Assembly: GCA_043721315.1 (NCBI GenBank)
Contig: JAYSQZ010000052.1
Span: 1 to 64,000, forward strand
Source of the DNA: Elstera sp043721315
GTDB taxonomy: Bacteria; Pseudomonadota; Alphaproteobacteria; Elsterales; Elsteraceae
Length of the DNA stretch: 64,000 nucleotides
Reading direction: 5' to 3'
The notes under the pieces are model-generated. The model was not told the DNA's origin. It searched no databases and saw only the letters and a list, made by a program, of their open reading frames with translations. Shown here piece after piece: positions 50,117 through 59,706 of the stretch (positions within the stretch are counted from its first letter, which is position 1; every line of letters begins with the position of its first letter). The translations under genes were made by a program, and so were the position numbers.

Positions 50117-52006
50117 ATGGGACGGCGGCAACGAGATCAAGATCGCGAACGGCTGTTTACCCGGCGTGCGCTGCTGCTGGGCGCGGCGCAGGCGTGCTTG
50201 TTCGGCGGGTTGGGCGCACGATTATACTATCTTCAGGTCATCGAGGCGGAGAAATACGCGACGCTGGCCGAGGATAACCGGATGAACATGCGGCTACTGG
50301 TGCCGCCGCGCGGGCGTATTCTGGATCGGTTCGGCGAGGTTTTGGCCACCAGCCGCTTGAACTATCGCGTTGTGCTGGTCCGCGAGCAGGCCCCCAATGT
50401 TGAGGCTACGATTGATGCGATCGCCCGGCTGATTACGGTGGGCGAGGCGGATCGACGCCGGGTCTTACGCGACGTGCGCCGCAAGCGTGCCTTCGTGCCC
50501 GTTATGGTCCGTGAGGACTTAAGTTGGGAAGAAGTGGCGCGGCTGGAGGTCAATGCCCCCGATTTGCCGGGCGTGTCCATCGACGTTGGCCAAAGTCGGC
50601 TCTATCCCCACACCGAGGCCGTCGGGCATATTTTGGGCTATGTCGGCATTGTGTCCGAGGTTGATCTCAAGAGCAGTACGGGCGACCCGCTCTTGGAACT
50701 ACCTGATTTTCGCATCGGCAAGAATGGCGTGGAAAAAATCCACGATCAGGCATTGCGGGGGGTTGCCGGGACCAGCCAGATCGAAGTGAACGCGGTTGGG
50801 CGGGTGATCCGCGAAGTAAACCGCGATGACGGAAGACCGGGCCGCGACGTAGAACTCACAATTGATATTCACCTGCAAGCGTTTGTGCGGGAGCGCGTTG
50901 GCGAGGAAAGTACGGCGGCTGTGGTGATGGACTGTCGCAATGGCGAAATTCTGTCGTTGGTCTCTGCCCCGGCTTTCGATCCGAATATGTTTTCGGCAGG
51001 ATTGAAGGCAAGCGATTGGGAAGAGTTGCAGGCGCACCCAAAAACGCCCCTCACCAACAAGGCCGTGTCTGGTCAATATGCGCCCGGCTCAACCTTTAAG
51101 ATGGTCACGGCGTTGGCGGCACTGGAAGCGGGCGTTATCACGGCGAACCAGACCATCCACTGTCCTGGCCATTACGAGCTTGGCGAACGGCGTTTCCACT
51201 GCTGGAAATATAAAGGTGGGCACGGGGCCATGAATATGGTCGAAGCCCTCATGCAATCCTGTGATGTGTATTTCTACGAAATCGCGCGGCGTATCGGTAT
51301 CGACAAGATTTCCGATATGGCGCAACGGCTGGGCATCGGCAGTTCCTTGGGCATCGAGTTGCCGGGCGAGCGTTCCGGCCTCGCGCCAACCCGCGCCTGG
51401 TATCAGCGCCGCCGGGCCGCCAGTTGGCCGCAGGGGGAGACGGTGAATGCTGCCATCGGTCAGGGTATGATCCTGGCAACGCCGCTGCAATTGGCAACGA
51501 TGACGGCCCGTCTTGCCTCGGGCTTGGCAATTTCGCCGCACCTGACCCGAACGATTGGGGGGCGTGCGCCACTCGATCGTGCCCACGCAGCCCCCCCTTC
51601 CCTAGGTCTCAACCCGCAGCATCTGGCGCTCATCCAGCGCGGTATGGCGATGGTTACGAATGAGCAACGGGGAACGGGTTATAAGGCGCGCATTACCGAA
51701 CCTGGCCTGGAAATGGCGGGCAAAAGCGGCACCGCTCAGGTGCGTATCATTAGTAAGGCCGAGCGCGATACCGGTGTTAAAAAGAACGAAGACCTGCCGT
51801 GGCGGTTTCGCGACCACGCCCTGTTCGTTGCTTTTGCGCCGCTCGTCAATCCGCGCTTCGCCTGTGCCGTAGTGGTGGAGCATGGCGGCGGCGGTAGCAG
51901 CGTTGCCGGGCCGATGGTGCGCGATATTCTGCTGGAAACCCAGAAGCGCGACGCGGTAAAGCGTGTTGCTGGATGCCCCACCTGCGGCGGGGAGCATCGG
52001 GGATGA
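50117..52006 (+). CDS. mrdA: Penicillin-binding protein 2 (elongation transpeptidase)
   Basis: A 629-residue class B PBP. A TM helix at about 17-36, the pedestal domain (PPRGRILDRFGEVLA at about 59-73) and the transpeptidase domain with the active-site SxxK motif STFK (Ser325), SCD (in MQSCDVYFYE) and KSGTAQ. It crosslinks lateral-wall peptidoglycan together with RodA. It overlaps rodA by 4 bp. Confidence 0.96.
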   Translation: MGRRQRDQDRERLFTRRALLLGAAQACLFGGLGARLYYLQVIEAEKYATLAEDNRMNMRLLVPPRGRILDRFGEVLATSRLNYRVVLVREQAPNVEATIDAIARLITVGEADRRRVLRDVRRKRAFVPVMVREDLSWEEVARLEVNAPDLPGVSIDVGQSRLYPHTEAVGHILGYVGIVSEVDLKSSTGDPLLELPDFRIGKNGVEKIHDQALRGVAGTSQIEVNAVGRVIREVNRDDGRPGRDVELTIDIHLQAFVRERVGEESTAAVVMDCRNGEILSLVSAPAFDPNMFSAGLKASDWEELQAHPKTPLTNKAVSGQYAPGSTFKMVTALAALEAGVITANQTIHCPGHYELGERRFHCWKYKGGHGAMNMVEALMQSCDVYFYEIARRIGIDKISDMAQRLGIGSSLGIELPGERSGLAPTRAWYQRRRAASWPQGETVNAAIGQGMILATPLQLATMTARLASGLAISPHLTRTIGGRAPLDRAHAAPPSLGLNPQHLALIQRGMAMVTNEQRGTGYKARITEPGLEMAGKSGTAQVRIISKAERDTGVKKNEDLPWRFRDHALFVAFAPLVNPRFACAVVVEHGGGGSSVAGPMVRDILLETQKRDAVKRVAGCPTCGGEHRG

Positions 52007-53148
52007 GCTTCGGTCTCAACCGTCACGAGCTTTCGCTAGGCCAGAAACTGTGGCAGGTGAATTGGGGCATTGTGCTGATTCTAACTGTCCTCGCCTGCAT
52101 TGGTTTTGCCATGCTTTATTCGGCGGCGGGTGGGGCGATGGAGCCGTGGGCACAGCGGCAGATGCTGCGCTTCGCTTTAGGCTTTTGCATCATGATCGCG
52201 GTTGCCGTGATCGACATTCGCTTCTGGATGCGCTGGGCCTACGTGCTTTACGCCGGAACGCTGGTGATGCTGGTGGCGGTGGAGCTGCAAGGGCGCGTGG
52301 GCATGGGGGCGCAGCGGTGGCTAGATTTCGGTTTCGTGCAGCTTCAGCCGTCCGAGTTGATGAAGATTATGCTGGTCCTTGTTCTGGCCAAGCATTTTCA
52401 TAGTATTCCCCTGGAGCGTATGGGTAGAATTTCGGCCTGGGGACCGCCAGCGCTTCTGTTGGCCTTGCCTGTTGCCTTGGTGGCGAAGCAGCCCGATCTC
52501 GGCACGTCGCTCATGCTCATCATGGGTTCAGCGGCGGTGGCGTTTGCGGCAGGGATGCGCTGGTGGAAGTTCGCCCTCGCCATTATCAGCGCGGCAGCGG
52601 CGGCCCCGGTGGCATGGAATTTTCTGCGCGATTATCAAAAAGAGCGCATTTTAACCTTCATGGACCCCAGTCGCGACCCATTGGGCGCAGGTTATCACAT
52701 CACCCAATCGAAAATCGCCCTTGGCTCGGGCGGTCTGACGGGGAAAGGTTTTTTGCTGGGCACGCAAAGCCACTTGAATTTTCTGCCCGAAAAACAGACC
52801 GATTTTATCTACACGATGCTCGCCGAAGAGTTTGGCATGGTGGGCGCGATGACGTTGTTAATATTATATGCGCTGCTCATTCTCTACGGCTTTGCCATCG
52901 CTCTGCGCGCATCTACCCAGTTTGGGCGGCTGGTGGCGGTGGGGATCGTCACGCATCTGTTCCTCTCCGTCTTCATTAACTGCGCTATGGTGATGGGCAT
53001 GATTCCAGCGAAGGGCGTGCCGCTGCCGATGATCTCCTACGGCGGCTCATCAATGCTCGTGACCATGCTCGGCTTCGGCTTGCTCATGATGGTGTGGGTT
53101 CATAGGGATACTCAGTTTAACCGGGGCGGCCTGCAAGACGGCGATTAA
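52003..53148 (+). CDS. rodA: Rod-shape SEDS glycosyltransferase RodA
   Basis: A 381-residue polytopic membrane protein with about ten hydrophobic segments. SEDS motifs are seen in RWLDFGFVQLQPSELMK, LPEKQTDFIYTMLAEEFG and the C-terminal GMIPAKGVPLPMISYGGSS. It polymerises lipid II as partner of PBP2. The ATG at 52003 overlaps the mrdA stop. It ends the mre operon and is followed by a rho-independent terminator. Confidence 0.97.
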   Translation: MSFGLNRHELSLGQKLWQVNWGIVLILTVLACIGFAMLYSAAGGAMEPWAQRQMLRFALGFCIMIAVAVIDIRFWMRWAYVLYAGTLVMLVAVELQGRVGMGAQRWLDFGFVQLQPSELMKIMLVLVLAKHFHSIPLERMGRISAWGPPALLLALPVALVAKQPDLGTSLMLIMGSAAVAFAAGMRWWKFALAIISAAAAAPVAWNFLRDYQKERILTFMDPSRDPLGAGYHITQSKIALGSGGLTGKGFLLGTQSHLNFLPEKQTDFIYTMLAEEFGMVGAMTLLILYALLILYGFAIALRASTQFGRLVAVGIVTHLFLSVFINCAMVMGMIPAKGVPLPMISYGGSSMLVTMLGFGLLMMVWVHRDTQFNRGGLQDGD

Positions 53149-53163
53149 CGTTGTGAGGAACCA

Positions 53164-53183
53164 GCGGGAATCCCGCCTTTTTT
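53164..53183 (+). terminator. Terminator after rodA
   Basis: GCGGG, loop AAT, CCCGC, then a C and six T (53178-53183). A compact rho-independent terminator 16 bp after the rodA stop, closing the mre operon and insulating tRNA-Lys. Confidence 0.8.
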
Positions 53184-53229
53184 CCCCTTGCCGTACCCCC
53201 TTGCCGTCGCTATACAAACTATCTCGGAT

Positions 53230-53305
<76 letters not shown>

Positions 53306-53309
53306 TCCA

Positions 53310-53350
53310 AAAAGCCCGTTAAGTCAATGACCTAGCGGGCTTTTGGTTTT
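53310..53350 (+). terminator. Terminator after tRNA-Lys
   Basis: AAAAGCCCG (53310-53318) pairs with CGGGCTTTT (53336-53344) across a 17-base loop and is followed by GGTTTTT. The A-rich 5' arm makes it symmetrical, so it can also stop the convergent rhamnose operon transcript. Confidence 0.85.
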
Positions 53351-53394
53351 TGGCCGTTGCCCACGGTTTGCAGTCCGTTATTAGAAGATTGATT

Positions 53395-54729
53395 CTAGCT
53401 CAATGCCTGACGCCACGCCCGCCGATAAGATTCCCAGGGACCGTCGAGAGATGGAACCGCTGTGGCAGACAGCGGCGGCAAATTCACTCCCGCCAGCATC
53501 ACGGCCCCCAGCAGCGTTCCTGAAGCATCTTCCGACAGGGCAACCGTCTGTTTAGGCCGCAATGCTGCCAGCGCGCCTGCCAGGACCGAATTTCCCGCCA
53601 TTGGCCCTTCTAGGCGAATCGGCCCCTGACTACCGCATAAATCGAGGCATACATCCGTCATGAGGGCGAGGTAAAGGCTCGCAAGGCTGGCCCGTCCATC
53701 CGCCGAAAGATCGCCCGCCCGGATTTCGCCTTGCCGACCGGGAAACGGCCCGCCTGTCTCGGAGAAACCCGGCAGGATCATGGCCCCTGCCACCATAAGA
53801 TCGCGGGCGAGACCAACGTCGGGCGTTCCTTGCCCTCCCGTCACGGCCTGATACTCGCGCCCCCCCATAAAGCGCGCACAGGGCACGGGCGTTCCCAGCG
53901 CATCGACATTGGCAAGGCAGTCCCGTGCCGGATCGAGTGTAGAGATGGCCTTGCCGCCCCCCATGGCGATAATCCACGTACCGGTGGAGACCACAGAAAA
54001 CGGCCCGTCCGCCGCGAGGCGGTGACGCAGGAACGAGGCGTTACTGTCGTGAATCCCAGCGCGCACTCGGCACGTCGACGGCAGCCCGGTTTGGGCGGCA
54101 ATCGCCTGCGAAATCATTCCAACGGTTTCCCCCGCACCTGCCAGCGGCGGAAAGAGACGCTCCCACCGCTGCCCCGTTACCAGCGTTGAAAAGCGACGCG
54201 CAACGGGATTCCAAAGATCGGTATGGCACCCAAGCGATGTTACCTCGCTCACCGCCCGTCCCGTCAGGCGGAAGGTCCAATACTGCGGGTAGGTTAGAAT
54301 CCAGCGCGCCTGTGCAAACTGGTCCGGGAACTGCTGCTGGAGCCAAAAAATCTGCCGCCCAAGGTTAAGGCCGAGGGGCAGGTTAGGCGATAGGGTTTCG
54401 GCAAAGTCAGGGCGCGTGGCCCCATAGGCCTGGGCTTCTGATAAGGGCGCTTCGTAGTCTAGGATCGGCAGAGCCAGATCCCCCGCCACGGTTACAAGCG
54501 CGGCACAAGCCCCGTGAGTGACGGGAACAATATCGGTAATCGAAAATCTTTGCGCCGCCTGCGCCAGTCGATCAATCAACCAAGCCTCCGCCCCTGCGGC
54601 ATCGGCGTGAGGGTAGGGCGGGGCGTTGATGGGAAAATTGGGGCGCGTTTCGGACCAAAGCAGCCGCTCGCCATCGAGCAAACAGAGCTTGAGGTTAGTT
54701 TTACCACAGTCAAAAACCGCAATCGCCAT
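53395..54729 (-). CDS. rhaK: L-rhamnulose/rhamnose sugar kinase RhaK (FGGY family)
   Basis: A 444-residue FGGY-like kinase. The ATPase motif VFDCGKTNLKL is at about 5-15, GIHDSNASFLRH and STGTWIIAMGGG lie in the middle, and LEGPMAGNSVLAGAL and GTLLGAVMLAG near the end. In Rhizobium leguminosarum, RhaK of this type is needed for rhamnose uptake as well as phosphorylation. It is the last gene of the rhaRSTPQ-rhaM-rhaK unit. The C-terminal part is of usual length. Substrate follows from the locus. Confidence 0.88.
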   Translation of the reverse strand: MAIAVFDCGKTNLKLCLLDGERLLWSETRPNFPINAPPYPHADAAGAEAWLIDRLAQAAQRFSITDIVPVTHGACAALVTVAGDLALPILDYEAPLSEAQAYGATRPDFAETLSPNLPLGLNLGRQIFWLQQQFPDQFAQARWILTYPQYWTFRLTGRAVSEVTSLGCHTDLWNPVARRFSTLVTGQRWERLFPPLAGAGETVGMISQAIAAQTGLPSTCRVRAGIHDSNASFLRHRLAADGPFSVVSTGTWIIAMGGGKAISTLDPARDCLANVDALGTPVPCARFMGGREYQAVTGGQGTPDVGLARDLMVAGAMILPGFSETGGPFPGRQGEIRAGDLSADGRASLASLYLALMTDVCLDLCGSQGPIRLEGPMAGNSVLAGALAALRPKQTVALSEDASGTLLGAVMLAGVNLPPLSATAVPSLDGPWESYRRAWRQALS

Positions 54730-54739
54730 GCCGTTGGCC

Positions 54740-55054
54740 TCAGTCGAGATGAAAGACGCGCGCGAGTGGGCGCACGACCGGGGAGTTATCCGGGTTCACC
54801 ACCATGAGATCGGCCATAAAGGCCCACCAACGCCGCATGATCGGATGGTCTGGCAGCCTCTCCATCTCATGCCCGTCCGCCTGGCGCAAAACACCAAAGA
54901 GAGTGAGGGTTTGGGGGTCGAGAAAAATGCTGTAGTCGGCAATGCCCACTTCTTTCAGCAAGGCACTCAATTCAGGCCAGATTTCATCGTGACGACGCAG
55001 GTACTCGGCTTCAGTGCCGGCCTTAAGCTGCATGGTAAAGGCGATTTGTTGCAT
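54740..55054 (-). CDS. rhaM: L-rhamnose mutarotase RhaM (RhaU)
   Basis: A 104-residue DUF718 fold. It shows the family pattern LKAGTEAEYLRRHDEIWPEL, DYSIFLDPQTLTLFGVL and HPIMRRWWAFMADLM, with the catalytic His in RRHDEIW and Trp pair in RRWW. It interconverts rhamnose anomers. It sits between rhaQ and rhaK, overlapping rhaQ by 1 bp, exactly the position of rhaU in Rhizobium. A diverged second member is decayed at the left window end. Confidence 0.93.
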   Translation of the reverse strand: MQQIAFTMQLKAGTEAEYLRRHDEIWPELSALLKEVGIADYSIFLDPQTLTLFGVLRQADGHEMERLPDHPIMRRWWAFMADLMVVNPDNSPVVRPLARVFHLD

Positions 55055-56052
55055 TAGCCTTCCCCCCCTCGGCGGAAGCGCGCCAGAAGTTGCGGTACGG
55101 CGACGGCAATGAGCAATAGAAGGCCGATAAGCGTGCTCATGACAATGCCGGGAACATTCACCAACCCCATCCCGAAACCGGCCATGCCCAACAAAAACAC
55201 CGCCAGCACAACGCCGCCAATGGTCCCGGCACCACCCGCAATGCTAACCCCACCCAGGATAACCATCGTGATGATCTCAAGCTCCCAACCGCTAGCGATA
55301 TTCGGGCGAGTGCTGCCGATGCGTGCGGTCAGGAACACGGCGGCCAACCCGGCGATAAGGCCGGTCAAGGTGAACAGAACTAGCTTAGTCCGCCTAACAT
55401 TCAGTCCCGAGAAGCGTGCCGCCGTAGGATTAAGGCCAATGGCGTAAAGCCGCCGCCCCATCACAGTGCCATGCAAGACCAGCGCAAAAACCGCCGCCAG
55501 CACCAAAAAAAGCGCGAATTCTAGGCTGACGAAGGGAATGACCTTCATCGTCGCAAGGTCTGTGAAGGCTTCTGGATAAGCCGTGATCGCGCGATCCCCC
55601 AAAACGACCGATGTAATGCCGCGAAATAGGGACAGAGTGCCGATGGTCACAACGATAGACGGTAAGCCTAACCCCGCGATCAAGGTGCCGTTAAGCAGCC
55701 CAGCGGCAAGCCCCGTCAAAAGACCGATAGCAACCAAGCCCGGCACGCCAACCCCCGCTTCCGCCGCAAGCCCGATGAGCAGCGAGGCGAGCGCCATGAT
55801 CGACGCGACAGAAATATCAATCTCGCGCACAATAATCAGCAGCGCCATCGGCAGGGCAATCATCGCCTTTTCGGTAAAATTCGCCGTCGCGTCCGCCAGA
55901 TTGTAAGGATCCAGGAAATAGGGCGATAAAAAGCTGTTGCCGACCATGACCAGCAGCAGCAGAACCGCGAGCAAAACTTCCCATCGGCGCATCAGTCGCA
56001 GCCCCCAGGCGAAAGAGTGAGGCGGCAGTGGGGTAAGATTAAAGTTGGTCAT
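55054..56052 (-). CDS. rhaQ: Rhamnose ABC transporter permease RhaQ
   Basis: A 332-residue BPD_transp_2 permease with eight to ten hydrophobic segments and the family motif GIGIVSTIRG-like VLGDRAITAYPEAF, and EIDISVASIMALASLLIG near residue 65. It is paired with RhaP through a 1-bp overlap. With RhaS and RhaT it forms a CUT2-family importer. Confidence 0.92.
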   Translation of the reverse strand: MTNFNLTPLPPHSFAWGLRLMRRWEVLLAVLLLLVMVGNSFLSPYFLDPYNLADATANFTEKAMIALPMALLIIVREIDISVASIMALASLLIGLAAEAGVGVPGLVAIGLLTGLAAGLLNGTLIAGLGLPSIVVTIGTLSLFRGITSVVLGDRAITAYPEAFTDLATMKVIPFVSLEFALFLVLAAVFALVLHGTVMGRRLYAIGLNPTAARFSGLNVRRTKLVLFTLTGLIAGLAAVFLTARIGSTRPNIASGWELEIITMVILGGVSIAGGAGTIGGVVLAVFLLGMAGFGMGLVNVPGIVMSTLIGLLLLIAVAVPQLLARFRRGGEG

Positions 56053-57017
56053 TACCCCCCCTCCGCCGTTTTCGGGCGCAGAATGATTTTAGCGGCGCGC
56101 CCTTTCTGCCGATTGATTGTTACGGCAGCGAGGATAACCGCTCCAAAAATTAGCATTTGCCAGAAGGGAGAAATTGCCATGATTGGAAGGGCGTTGCCGA
56201 TTATCCCCAAAAAAATCACCCCCAACAGGCACCCCAAAACCGTGCCGATGCCGCCGGCAATACTGACTCCGCCGATAACGCAGGCCGCGATTATCTGGAG
56301 TTCAAACCCCTGTGCCGCGTCTGTAAACGCAATCCCGTAGCGCCCAACCCAGAGCGCCCCGCAGAGACCCGCGACTGCGCCGCTGATGGCATAGACCGAA
56401 AATAAGACCCGTTTCGATGCAATCCCCACGTATCGGGCCGCACTCGGATTGCCGCCATACGTATAAATCGAGCGCCCAAAGCGGCTGTAGCGCAGCACAC
56501 CGTAAGCCAGCAGTACCGCCAGCAGCGCAAGCCAGACGAGATGGGTGAGGCCGAACAGTCTTTCGGTCGGAAACTCCCGGAAGGCGGCAGGCATGTCGTG
56601 GGACGACACCCATAGGCCGCCGCTCAGGAGGAAAGTTGCACCGCGATACAGGCTCATGCTCGCCAGCGTGACAACGATGGGCGGCACGTTCAACCAAGCG
56701 ACGAAAGCACCGTTGATCGCGCCGAGACCAAGACCGACCGCAGGCCCCAGGATCAGCAATATTCCTACGGGTAATTCGGGCAGCGCCTGCCCTACTAACG
56801 CGGCTGCCATACCGCAAAAAGCCAACATGGCAGCAACCGACAGATCAATCCCCCGCGTTAAGATCACCAGCATTTGCGCCAGCGCCATCATTGCGAGAAT
56901 CGCCGTATCCGTGGCGATATCGTCCAGAGTGGCAAGGGTTAGAAAGACGGGCGCACGCCAGCCAATGAGCAGGGCGAGACCAAGAATCACGCCTGCCAGA
57001 ATAAGATCTCGCCGCAT
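56052..57017 (-). CDS. rhaP: Rhamnose ABC transporter permease RhaP
   Basis: A 321-residue CUT2 permease. Hydrophobic segments span nearly the whole length; ILTRGIDLSVAAMLAFCGMAAALVG (in two parts) is the family signature and GGVSIAGGIGTVLGCLLGV is near the end. It overlaps rhaQ by 1 bp and starts 2 bp after rhaT, so the transporter genes are coupled. Confidence 0.92.
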   Translation of the reverse strand: MRRDLILAGVILGLALLIGWRAPVFLTLATLDDIATDTAILAMMALAQMLVILTRGIDLSVAAMLAFCGMAAALVGQALPELPVGILLILGPAVGLGLGAINGAFVAWLNVPPIVVTLASMSLYRGATFLLSGGLWVSSHDMPAAFREFPTERLFGLTHLVWLALLAVLLAYGVLRYSRFGRSIYTYGGNPSAARYVGIASKRVLFSVYAISGAVAGLCGALWVGRYGIAFTDAAQGFELQIIAACVIGGVSIAGGIGTVLGCLLGVIFLGIIGNALPIMAISPFWQMLIFGAVILAAVTINRQKGRAAKIILRPKTAEGG

Positions 57018-57019
57018 CC

Positions 57020-58528
57020 TTACCCCCCCGTCGCGGCGCGGGCCAGCATCGCCGCGCCCTGAGCGGGATCGGTGGCGAAATCTGCGCGCTCGAAACTGCC
57101 GTAGGGTCGGCCCTCCTGCATTACGATAATCCGGTCGGCCATGCCCATCACCTCTGGCAGCTCGGACGAAACCAGAATGACGGCTAGCCCTTCGGCAACA
57201 AGATCGCTCATGAAATCATGCACCTTAGCTTTCGAGCCTACGTCGATACCCTTAGTCGGCTCATCGAGAATGATCACCCTCGGGTTTGTCGCCAGCCATT
57301 TACCAATAACGACTTTCTGTTGATTGCCGCCCGAGAGGGTATCGACGCGGCAATGCCAGTCGGGGGCTTTCACAGCCAATCGCCGCGCAAAGGCTTCCGC
57401 GAGTAGGCCTTCTTTCTTGGGGGAAAGCAGCCAGCCGCCGGTGATCCGCTCCAGCAGCGGGAGGGTGATGTTATCGCGGATGCTCATGGGCAGAATCGCG
57501 CCTTGCCCTTGGCGATCCTCCGGCACGTAGGCGATACCTGCGGCGATAGCATCCTTCGGGCTATTAACGCGCAGGGTTTGCCCGTCTAGGCTAATCTCGC
57601 CGCCGCTCACCGGCGTTAGGCCGAACAATGCCTGCATCACTTCGCTGCGGCCCGCACCGACAAGGCCGTAGAACCCCAAGATTTCCCCAGCGTGCACCGT
57701 GAAGCTAACGTCTTCAAATTCAGTCGGATGGCTCAGGCCGCGCACTTCCAGAATCGGCGCACCAATGGGCACGCTACGCTTTGGAAAGACTGCGCCCATC
57801 GCCCGCCCAACCATCATGGCCACTAAGGCGTCGGTCGTCGTGTCGGCAATCTGCCCTTCGGCCACGAAAGCGCCATCCCGCATCACGACATAATCATCGG
57901 CAATTTCAAAAATTTCATCAAACTTATGGGAGATGAAGAGAATGGCAATGCCCTGGGCTTTGAGATGCCGTACCAACCGGTAAAGATCGGCGATTTCCCG
58001 GTGCGACAGGGCCGCCGTCGGCTCGTCCATAATCAGCACGCGGCTCTCGTGGCACAGGGCGCGGGCCATTTCGACAAGATGCTTCTGCGCGATCGAAAGA
58101 TCGCCGCAGCGCGCCTGCAAGGGTAGCGAAACCCCTAACCGATCCAACACGGCTTGCGCCTGGGCCAGTAGTGCCGCCCAATCAATTATTCCCTTGCGCC
58201 AACCCCGCGTATGGCACGGCCAATGCCCAGCGCAAATATTCTCGGCGACGCTCAAGTCGTCGAACATCACGGTTTCTTGGTGGACCGCTGATATACCTGC
58301 CGCCTGCGCGACCTGTGGGGCCGCAAAAACGCGCTCAACCCCGTCGAGACGCAGGCTACCGGCGTCGGGCTGATAAATTCCCGTCAGGATTTTCACCAAT
58401 GTCGATTTTCCCGCACCATTCTCGCCAATCAGGGCTGTAACGCGGCCTGGGATGAGGCTTAGGCGCCCGTCGCTCAAGGCAGATATGGCGCCGAAGGACT
58501 TCTTAAGTCCCTCCACGGTTAAAACCAT
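57020..58528 (-). CDS. rhaT: Rhamnose ABC transporter ATPase RhaT (two domains)
   Basis: A 502-residue CUT2 ATPase with two nucleotide-binding domains. The first has Walker A GENGAGKST (about 35-43), LSIAQKHLVEMARAL and Walker B LIMDEPTAAL; the second, from about 255, has a degenerate Walker A region (GLVGAGRSE) but a full LSGGNQQKV signature and ILDEPTKGIDV. This asymmetry is normal for the sugar CUT2 class. It powers RhaPQ. Confidence 0.93.
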   Translation of the reverse strand: MVLTVEGLKKSFGAISALSDGRLSLIPGRVTALIGENGAGKSTLVKILTGIYQPDAGSLRLDGVERVFAAPQVAQAAGISAVHQETVMFDDLSVAENICAGHWPCHTRGWRKGIIDWAALLAQAQAVLDRLGVSLPLQARCGDLSIAQKHLVEMARALCHESRVLIMDEPTAALSHREIADLYRLVRHLKAQGIAILFISHKFDEIFEIADDYVVMRDGAFVAEGQIADTTTDALVAMMVGRAMGAVFPKRSVPIGAPILEVRGLSHPTEFEDVSFTVHAGEILGFYGLVGAGRSEVMQALFGLTPVSGGEISLDGQTLRVNSPKDAIAAGIAYVPEDRQGQGAILPMSIRDNITLPLLERITGGWLLSPKKEGLLAEAFARRLAVKAPDWHCRVDTLSGGNQQKVVIGKWLATNPRVIILDEPTKGIDVGSKAKVHDFMSDLVAEGLAVILVSSELPEVMGMADRIIVMQEGRPYGSFERADFATDPAQGAAMLARAATGG

Positions 58529-58559
58529 CGGCTCGCTCCTGCCGGGAAAATTGGAGAGA

Positions 58560-58597
58560 CTGTCCCGCGCGTTGATTATCTCTCAAGCGCGAGACAG
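58560..58597 (-). terminator. Hairpin between rhaS and rhaT
   Basis: CTGTCCCGCGC (58560-58570) pairs with GCGCGAGACAG (58587-58597), 10 of 11 bases, across a 16-base partly paired loop. It follows the rhaS stop on the minus-strand transcript and precedes rhaT by about 30 bases, with no T run. This is the usual place for a stabilising hairpin that makes the binding protein more abundant than the membrane subunits. Confidence 0.65.
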
Positions 58598-58633
58598 CCC
58601 TCGCAAAAAGGGGTGGTGCCCCTGTCTTCGATG

Positions 58634-59635
58634 CTAGAAATACTTTGCGTATTTCAACACATTATCCTTATCGAAGGTAAAGGGTTCAGCCATTGCAGCT
58701 TCGCCCTTCTCGTCGATCGTCAAGGTGCCCATACGCCCAACGGGAACTTTCTCGCCCGCCTTGCCCTTCAACTCGCCCTTCGTAAACTGCACGGCGGCAT
58801 AAACGGCGGTATAACCGAGATCGACCGGATTCCAGATAGCGAAGCTCTTGGTTGCGCCGCTCTGCACATGGCCCTTCATTTCCGACGGCAAACCAAGGCC
58901 GGTCACATAGACCTTACCAATCAGCCCTTGATCTGCCACAGCCTTTGCCGCCGCGACGATACCGACGGAGGTGGGGGCGATAATGGCCTTGAGATTTGGG
59001 AAGGATTTAAGGAGGCCCTGGGTCTCACGGTAGCTTTTATCAGCTTGATCGTCGCCATAAACGGTGGAAACAAGTTTCAGCGATGAAAACTCGGGCTTCG
59101 CCAGTTCCTTCTTCATTTCGGCGATCCAGATGTTCTGGTTCGTCGCTTGGGCGGTCGCGGATAGAATGGCAACGTCCCCACCAGCCTTACCCACAGCGTC
59201 GAGCGCCATTTGCACCTGCTTCTGGCCAATCAGCGACGCATTAGACGGATTAAGCTGCAAGAGACGGCCACTTGCGATACCGCTGTCGAAAGAAATTACC
59301 TTGATCCCGCGTTCAGCGGCCTTTTTTGCCACTGGCACGAGGGCATCGGCATCATTCGCGGAAATCGCGATAGCATCAACCTTCTGGGCAATCAGCGCGT
59401 TCATCAACTCGATCTGCCCTTCGGCCGTCGCCGTCGTTGGGCCGGTATAAATCAGCTCGACATTGCCCAACTCATTGGAGGCTTCGATTCCGCCTTCTTT
59501 GCAGGCTTCAAAGAAACCATTGCCGAGCGATTTGACCAGCATGGCCACGCGCACCTTGTCGGCGGCATCGGCGGAATTCATCGCCAGCACCCCAACGATG
59601 ACAGCAAGGCTAGCGGTTTTCAGAAATTTGGTCAT
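58634..59635 (-). CDS. rhaS: Rhamnose ABC substrate-binding protein RhaS
   Basis: A 333-residue periplasmic sugar-binding protein of Peripla_BP_4. The signal peptide (TKFLKTASLAVIVGVLAM, then NSADA-AD) precedes VRVAMLVKSLGNGFFEACKEG. ISANDADALVPVAKKAAERG, the VISFDSGI ligand loop and FAIWNPVDLGYTAV follow. I chose the start at 59635 because it begins directly with the signal sequence; the frame extends 14 residues further. It is the first transporter gene after rhaR. Confidence 0.93.
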   Translation of the reverse strand: MTKFLKTASLAVIVGVLAMNSADAADKVRVAMLVKSLGNGFFEACKEGGIEASNELGNVELIYTGPTTATAEGQIELMNALIAQKVDAIAISANDADALVPVAKKAAERGIKVISFDSGIASGRLLQLNPSNASLIGQKQVQMALDAVGKAGGDVAILSATAQATNQNIWIAEMKKELAKPEFSSLKLVSTVYGDDQADKSYRETQGLLKSFPNLKAIIAPTSVGIVAAAKAVADQGLIGKVYVTGLGLPSEMKGHVQSGATKSFAIWNPVDLGYTAVYAAVQFTKGELKGKAGEKVPVGRMGTLTIDEKGEAAMAEPFTFDKDNVLKYAKYF

Positions 59636-59706
59636 GGCTTGCATCCTCCCTTGGATAGTTTTCCCCGCCAGAGCCATTCTTTTGCGCTCATTAAGACGGG
59701 GGTCGG